The position numbers and the translations under genes are program-made. From positions 338,997-354,526 of the forward strand of contig MU646480.1 in assembly GCA_026770585.1 (NCBI GenBank): a stretch of 15,530 bases of DNA, in the 5' to 3' direction. The notes beneath the pieces are model-generated. The model worked only from the letters and a program-made list of their open reading frames with translations. It ran no database searches and had not been told where the DNA came from. How positions within the stretch are numbered: position 1 is the stretch's first letter; each line of letters starts with the position of its first letter. Of the stretch, positions 13,764-15,530 are shown one piece after another. Source of the DNA: Baffinella frigidus (Eukaryota; Cryptophyceae; Cryptomonadales; Baffinellaceae).

Positions 13764-13922
13764 CCACGCCACGATGACCTGTGTACCAACTTGATTGCGT
13801 CTTTCTATTATTTGTGCACTACTAAAACTATTGTTGTCCGGAATCCGGACTAAGTTGACAGATTTGTGGGTGAATTGACTTTTAGAATATGCCAAGTTGG
13901 TGCACAGGTCATCGTTGCGTGG
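13764..13922 (-). mobile_element. 160-bp fold-back element, copy 2 (inverted)
   Basis: The termini CCACGCCACGATGACCTGTG plus TACCAACTTG and the reverse complement (ending CATCGTTGCGTGG) match 6035-6194. Interior order GTGCACTACTAAAACTATTG, TCCGGAATCCGGA, then GTTGACAGATTTGTGGGTGA is the reverse complement of copy 1, so it is inserted in the opposite sense. Flanks are GTA and TAG, unlike the CAG flanks of copy 1. Confidence 0.9.
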
Positions 13923-13975
13923 TAGAGGTCCTTGCACAGACCCGCTTCGCACACACAGTCGGTGATACGCAAACC

Positions 13976-14057
13976 ACTGGTCAAACCACAAACCGTTTGA
14001 CCAAACCGGTCAAAAATGACCGAACTGGTCAAAAACTGACCAAACTGGTCAAAAACA
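13976..14057. repeat. GGTCAAA minisatellite
   Basis: ACTGGTCAAAAACTGACC-type units of about 17-19 bases, with alternating GGTCAA and TGACC words that can pair with each other. It ends in AAAACAG directly before the coding-like repeat at 14077. Confidence 0.8.
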
Positions 14058-14076
14058 GGAGGCGAGCATCCGCGGG

Positions 14077-14277
14077 ATGGGGGGCCTGGGCGCGGCGCGC
14101 ATCTCCTCCCTGGACCTCTCCAACAGCTCTGCCACGGCGCTCCGCCTCTCAGCCACTTTACAAACGAGCAACCCCTCGGACGTCGCCGTTGCTGCGCTCG
14201 GTCACCTTCCCAGCTCTCTTTGCCTTAGTAAAAAATCGGCTCGCCATAAGTATGTTTTGGTTGCACTTGTTTACTAG
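14077..14277 (+). CDS. Coding-like unit 1 of a 61-codon tandem pair
   Basis: A 66-codon frame, MGGLGAARISSLDLSNSSAT onward, with ALRLSA, TSNPSDVAVAAL and LCLSKKSARHK, ending VY-TAG. It aligns in frame with 14287-14460 at a period of 183 bases (61 codons). Roughly half of the base differences are silent, and the stop falls at the same codon in both (TAG here, TGA there), evidence that the frame has been translated. Leu spacing in ISSLDLSNSS recalls leucine-rich repeats, but one or two units cannot prove it. A GTAAAA donor-like word follows LCL in both copies, so an exon ending there is an alternative. The ATG is the first in frame; a CAG acceptor at 14055-14057 could make it an internal exon. 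It may be a real small gene, an exon or a relict. Confidence 0.4.
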   Translation: MGGLGAARISSLDLSNSSATALRLSATLQTSNPSDVAVAALGHLPSSLCLSKKSARHKYVLVALVY

Positions 14278-14286
14278 ATTCTGCTG

Positions 14287-14460
14287 CGCCTGTTAAACCT
14301 CTCCAACAGCTCCACATCGGCGCTCCGCCTTTCGGCCGCGCGGCAGACCAGCAACCCATCGGATGTCGCCGTTGCTGCGCTCAGTCACCCTACCTGCTCT
14401 CTCTGCCTGAGTAAAAAAACGGCTCGCCATAAATGTATTGTAGGTGCACGTGTGTACTGA
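14287..14460 (+). pseudogene. Coding-like unit 2 of the tandem pair
   Basis: It continues in the same frame after the TAG of unit 1 and reads LLNLSNSSTSALRLSA, QTSNPSDVAVAAL and SLCLSKKTARHK, ending VY-TGA. There is no own ATG before the conserved part, so it is either a duplicated 3' part of a gene, an alternative last exon, or a relict. Silent changes include CTC/CTT, TCA/TCG, CAA/CAG, CCC/CCA, GAC/GAT and AAG/AAA. Confidence 0.4.
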
Positions 14461-14537
14461 ATTTTCTTCGCTAAATATGTTGTAAGGCGAGCACAGTTGT
14501 ACGCAGACTCAGCCAGGTTTCCTCGCAGAACCTCCAC

Positions 14538-14615
14538 GGGATTCCCGTCGTTTTGGGAATAGGAGCTTCAATCGATTGCAATCGCAGCTCGTATTCCCAA
14601 ACCGACGGGAATCCC
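14538..14615. mobile_element. Short fold-back with 30-bp arms
   Basis: 14538-14567 (GGGATTCCCGTCGTTTTGGG plus AATAGGAGCT) pairs with 14586-14615 at about 28 of 30 positions. The 18-base loop contains ATCGATTGCAATCG, itself symmetrical. It is too symmetrical and repeat-associated to call a terminator. Confidence 0.8.
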
Positions 14616-14784
14616 GCGATTGCAATCGTGCACGCTGCTTCACAATGCCCACGCTGCTAATCTGGAAACACGTTTGCGTCAATCGGGTCTTTGAACCCTC
14701 GACGGGATTGCGCAATCGTGCACGCTGCCTCACACTGCTAATCTGGAAACACGTTTGCCTCGATCAATCGAGTCTTTGAATCCC
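14616..14784. repeat. Direct repeat of about 80 bp
   Basis: GCAATCGTGCACGCTGCTTC, CTGCTAATCTGGAAACACGT plus TTGC and GGGTCTTTGAACCC at 14616-14699 recur at about 14704-14784, with an internal deletion in the second copy. TTTGAACCC and TTTGAATCCC end the two units. Confidence 0.85.
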
Positions 14785-15025
14785 GAAAATCATGCTGTCG
14801 CTGGTTTCCCCAAGTAGTTGATGTATGTGCTAGATGGACTCAGGTGCTAAATGATTATCAAATTCAGTCGTAGGCATCGATCTGATTCTTTTCGTGTTTT
14901 TTGTATTCTGTTCGTTGTTCCCTCCATCAAGCTCAAACCGAATCAAACACAAATTGAATCAAACTGAAACGCGTTTCCGGATGCGCGCAGGCGTCCTCAC
15001 CCTCGACGTGTCGTCCCCTTCAGGC
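14785..15025. other. Unassigned spacer
   Basis: About 240 bases with no recognised gene, RNA or element. ACCGAATCAAACACAAATTG, AATCAAACTGAAAC and similar words near 14938-14970 make a weak local repeat. Confidence 0.4.
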
Positions 15026-15502
15026 AACACCCTAAACACCAAATCCTGAACCCTAAACCCTAAACCCCAAACACTCAACCCTGAACCCTAAACCCTAAAC
15101 CCTAAACCCTGAACCTTGAACCCCAAACCTTGAACCCTAAACCATGACCCCTCAACCCTCAACCCTCAACCCTCAAACCTCAACCCTCAACCCTAAACCC
15201 TAGACCCTAAAACCTAAACTCTAAACACTAACCCTAAACTCTAAACCCTAGACCTCACACCCTAAACCCTAAACCCTAACCTCAAACCAGAAACCCCAAG
15301 CCCCAAACCGTGAACCCTGCAACCTAAACCCTCAACCCTCAACCCTAAACCCTCAACCCTAAACCCTAAACCCTAAACCCCAAACTCTGAACCCTAGACC
15401 CTCAACCCTAAACCCCAAACCCGAAACCTTAAACCCTAACCCTAAACCCCAGACCCTAAACCCTAACCCCTGTACCTTCAACCCTGCACACCAAACTCTA
15501 CA
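15026..15502 (-). repeat. Large degenerate CCCTAAA field
   Basis: About 65 telomere-like units, mainly CCCTAAA with CCCTCAA, CCCTGAA, CCCCAAA and CCTTGAA variants. The plus strand is C-rich throughout. A genuine chromosome end at the right of the window would read TTTAGGG on this strand, so it is interstitial/subtelomeric or the window is cut from a longer array. Confidence 0.95.
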
Positions 15503-15529
15503 CCCCCCCCCCCCCCCCCCCCCCCCCCC
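15503..15529. repeat. Poly-C run at the window end
   Basis: 27 consecutive C, then one T. It may be real low-complexity DNA or an assembly artefact at a contig edge. Confidence 0.9.
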
Positions 15530-15530
15530 T

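Noticed and set aside
15026-15530. True chromosome end at the right edge
   Set aside because: The C-rich strand reads 5' to 3' towards the right edge, opposite to a right-hand telomere, and the units are heavily degenerate.

Overview
The window looks like repeat-dominated nuclear DNA of a eukaryotic microalga or other protist. Evidence: several blocks of plant/algal-type telomere sequence (TTTAGGG/CCCTAAA), microsatellites (TA, GA, CTT), many short fold-back (MITE-like) elements, no bacterial operon structure, and two GC-rich gene candidates with eukaryotic features. One predicted protein carries an ASAFATP sequence resembling the ASAFAP plastid-import motif of algae with red-derived secondary plastids, which hints at a cryptophyte, haptophyte or stramenopile. 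That lineage call is an inference and I cannot name a species.

Layout. 1-1000: a TA microsatellite and a C-rich degenerate minisatellite. 1000-3400: direct repeats and small GTCAAC/GTTGAC hairpins, one fold-back element inside a duplicated segment, and a family of units with a GGCTCGCCA/TGGTGAGC hairpin, one of them split by a short insertion flanked by a 10-bp direct repeat. 3400-4340: a 19-bp minisatellite interleaved with short exon-like fragments whose copies differ mainly by silent changes. 4340-5330: fold-backs and direct repeats. 5330-5880: GA tracts punctuated four times by a palindromic unit. 6035-9740: dense fold-back elements of at least five families, including a nested inverted structure at 9250-9740.

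9785-12000 is the only region with convincing full-length gene candidates: a minus-strand gene for an Ala/Pro-rich protein with FAxYM motifs (9872-10444), and a divergent plus-strand gene for a single-pass membrane protein (10972-12000) whose frame runs straight into a TTTAGGG array. They share an intergenic region of about 530 bp containing hairpins and a repeated ACAGGT-type motif. 12000-13200 has TTTAGGG, then about 800 bp of repeats, then CCCTAAA, i.e. telomere-like arrays facing each other. 13200-14800 holds more fold-backs, a second copy of the 160-bp element, and a tandem pair of coding-like 183-bp units with stop codons at the same position. 15026-15503 is a degenerate CCCTAAA field, and the window ends in 27 C residues.

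No pathway or multi-gene system can be reconstructed. The most notable things are structural: modular fold-back families that share internal blocks, gene ends and exon fragments embedded in repeats, and telomere-like arrays at a gene boundary. All repeat alignments and counts were made by eye.
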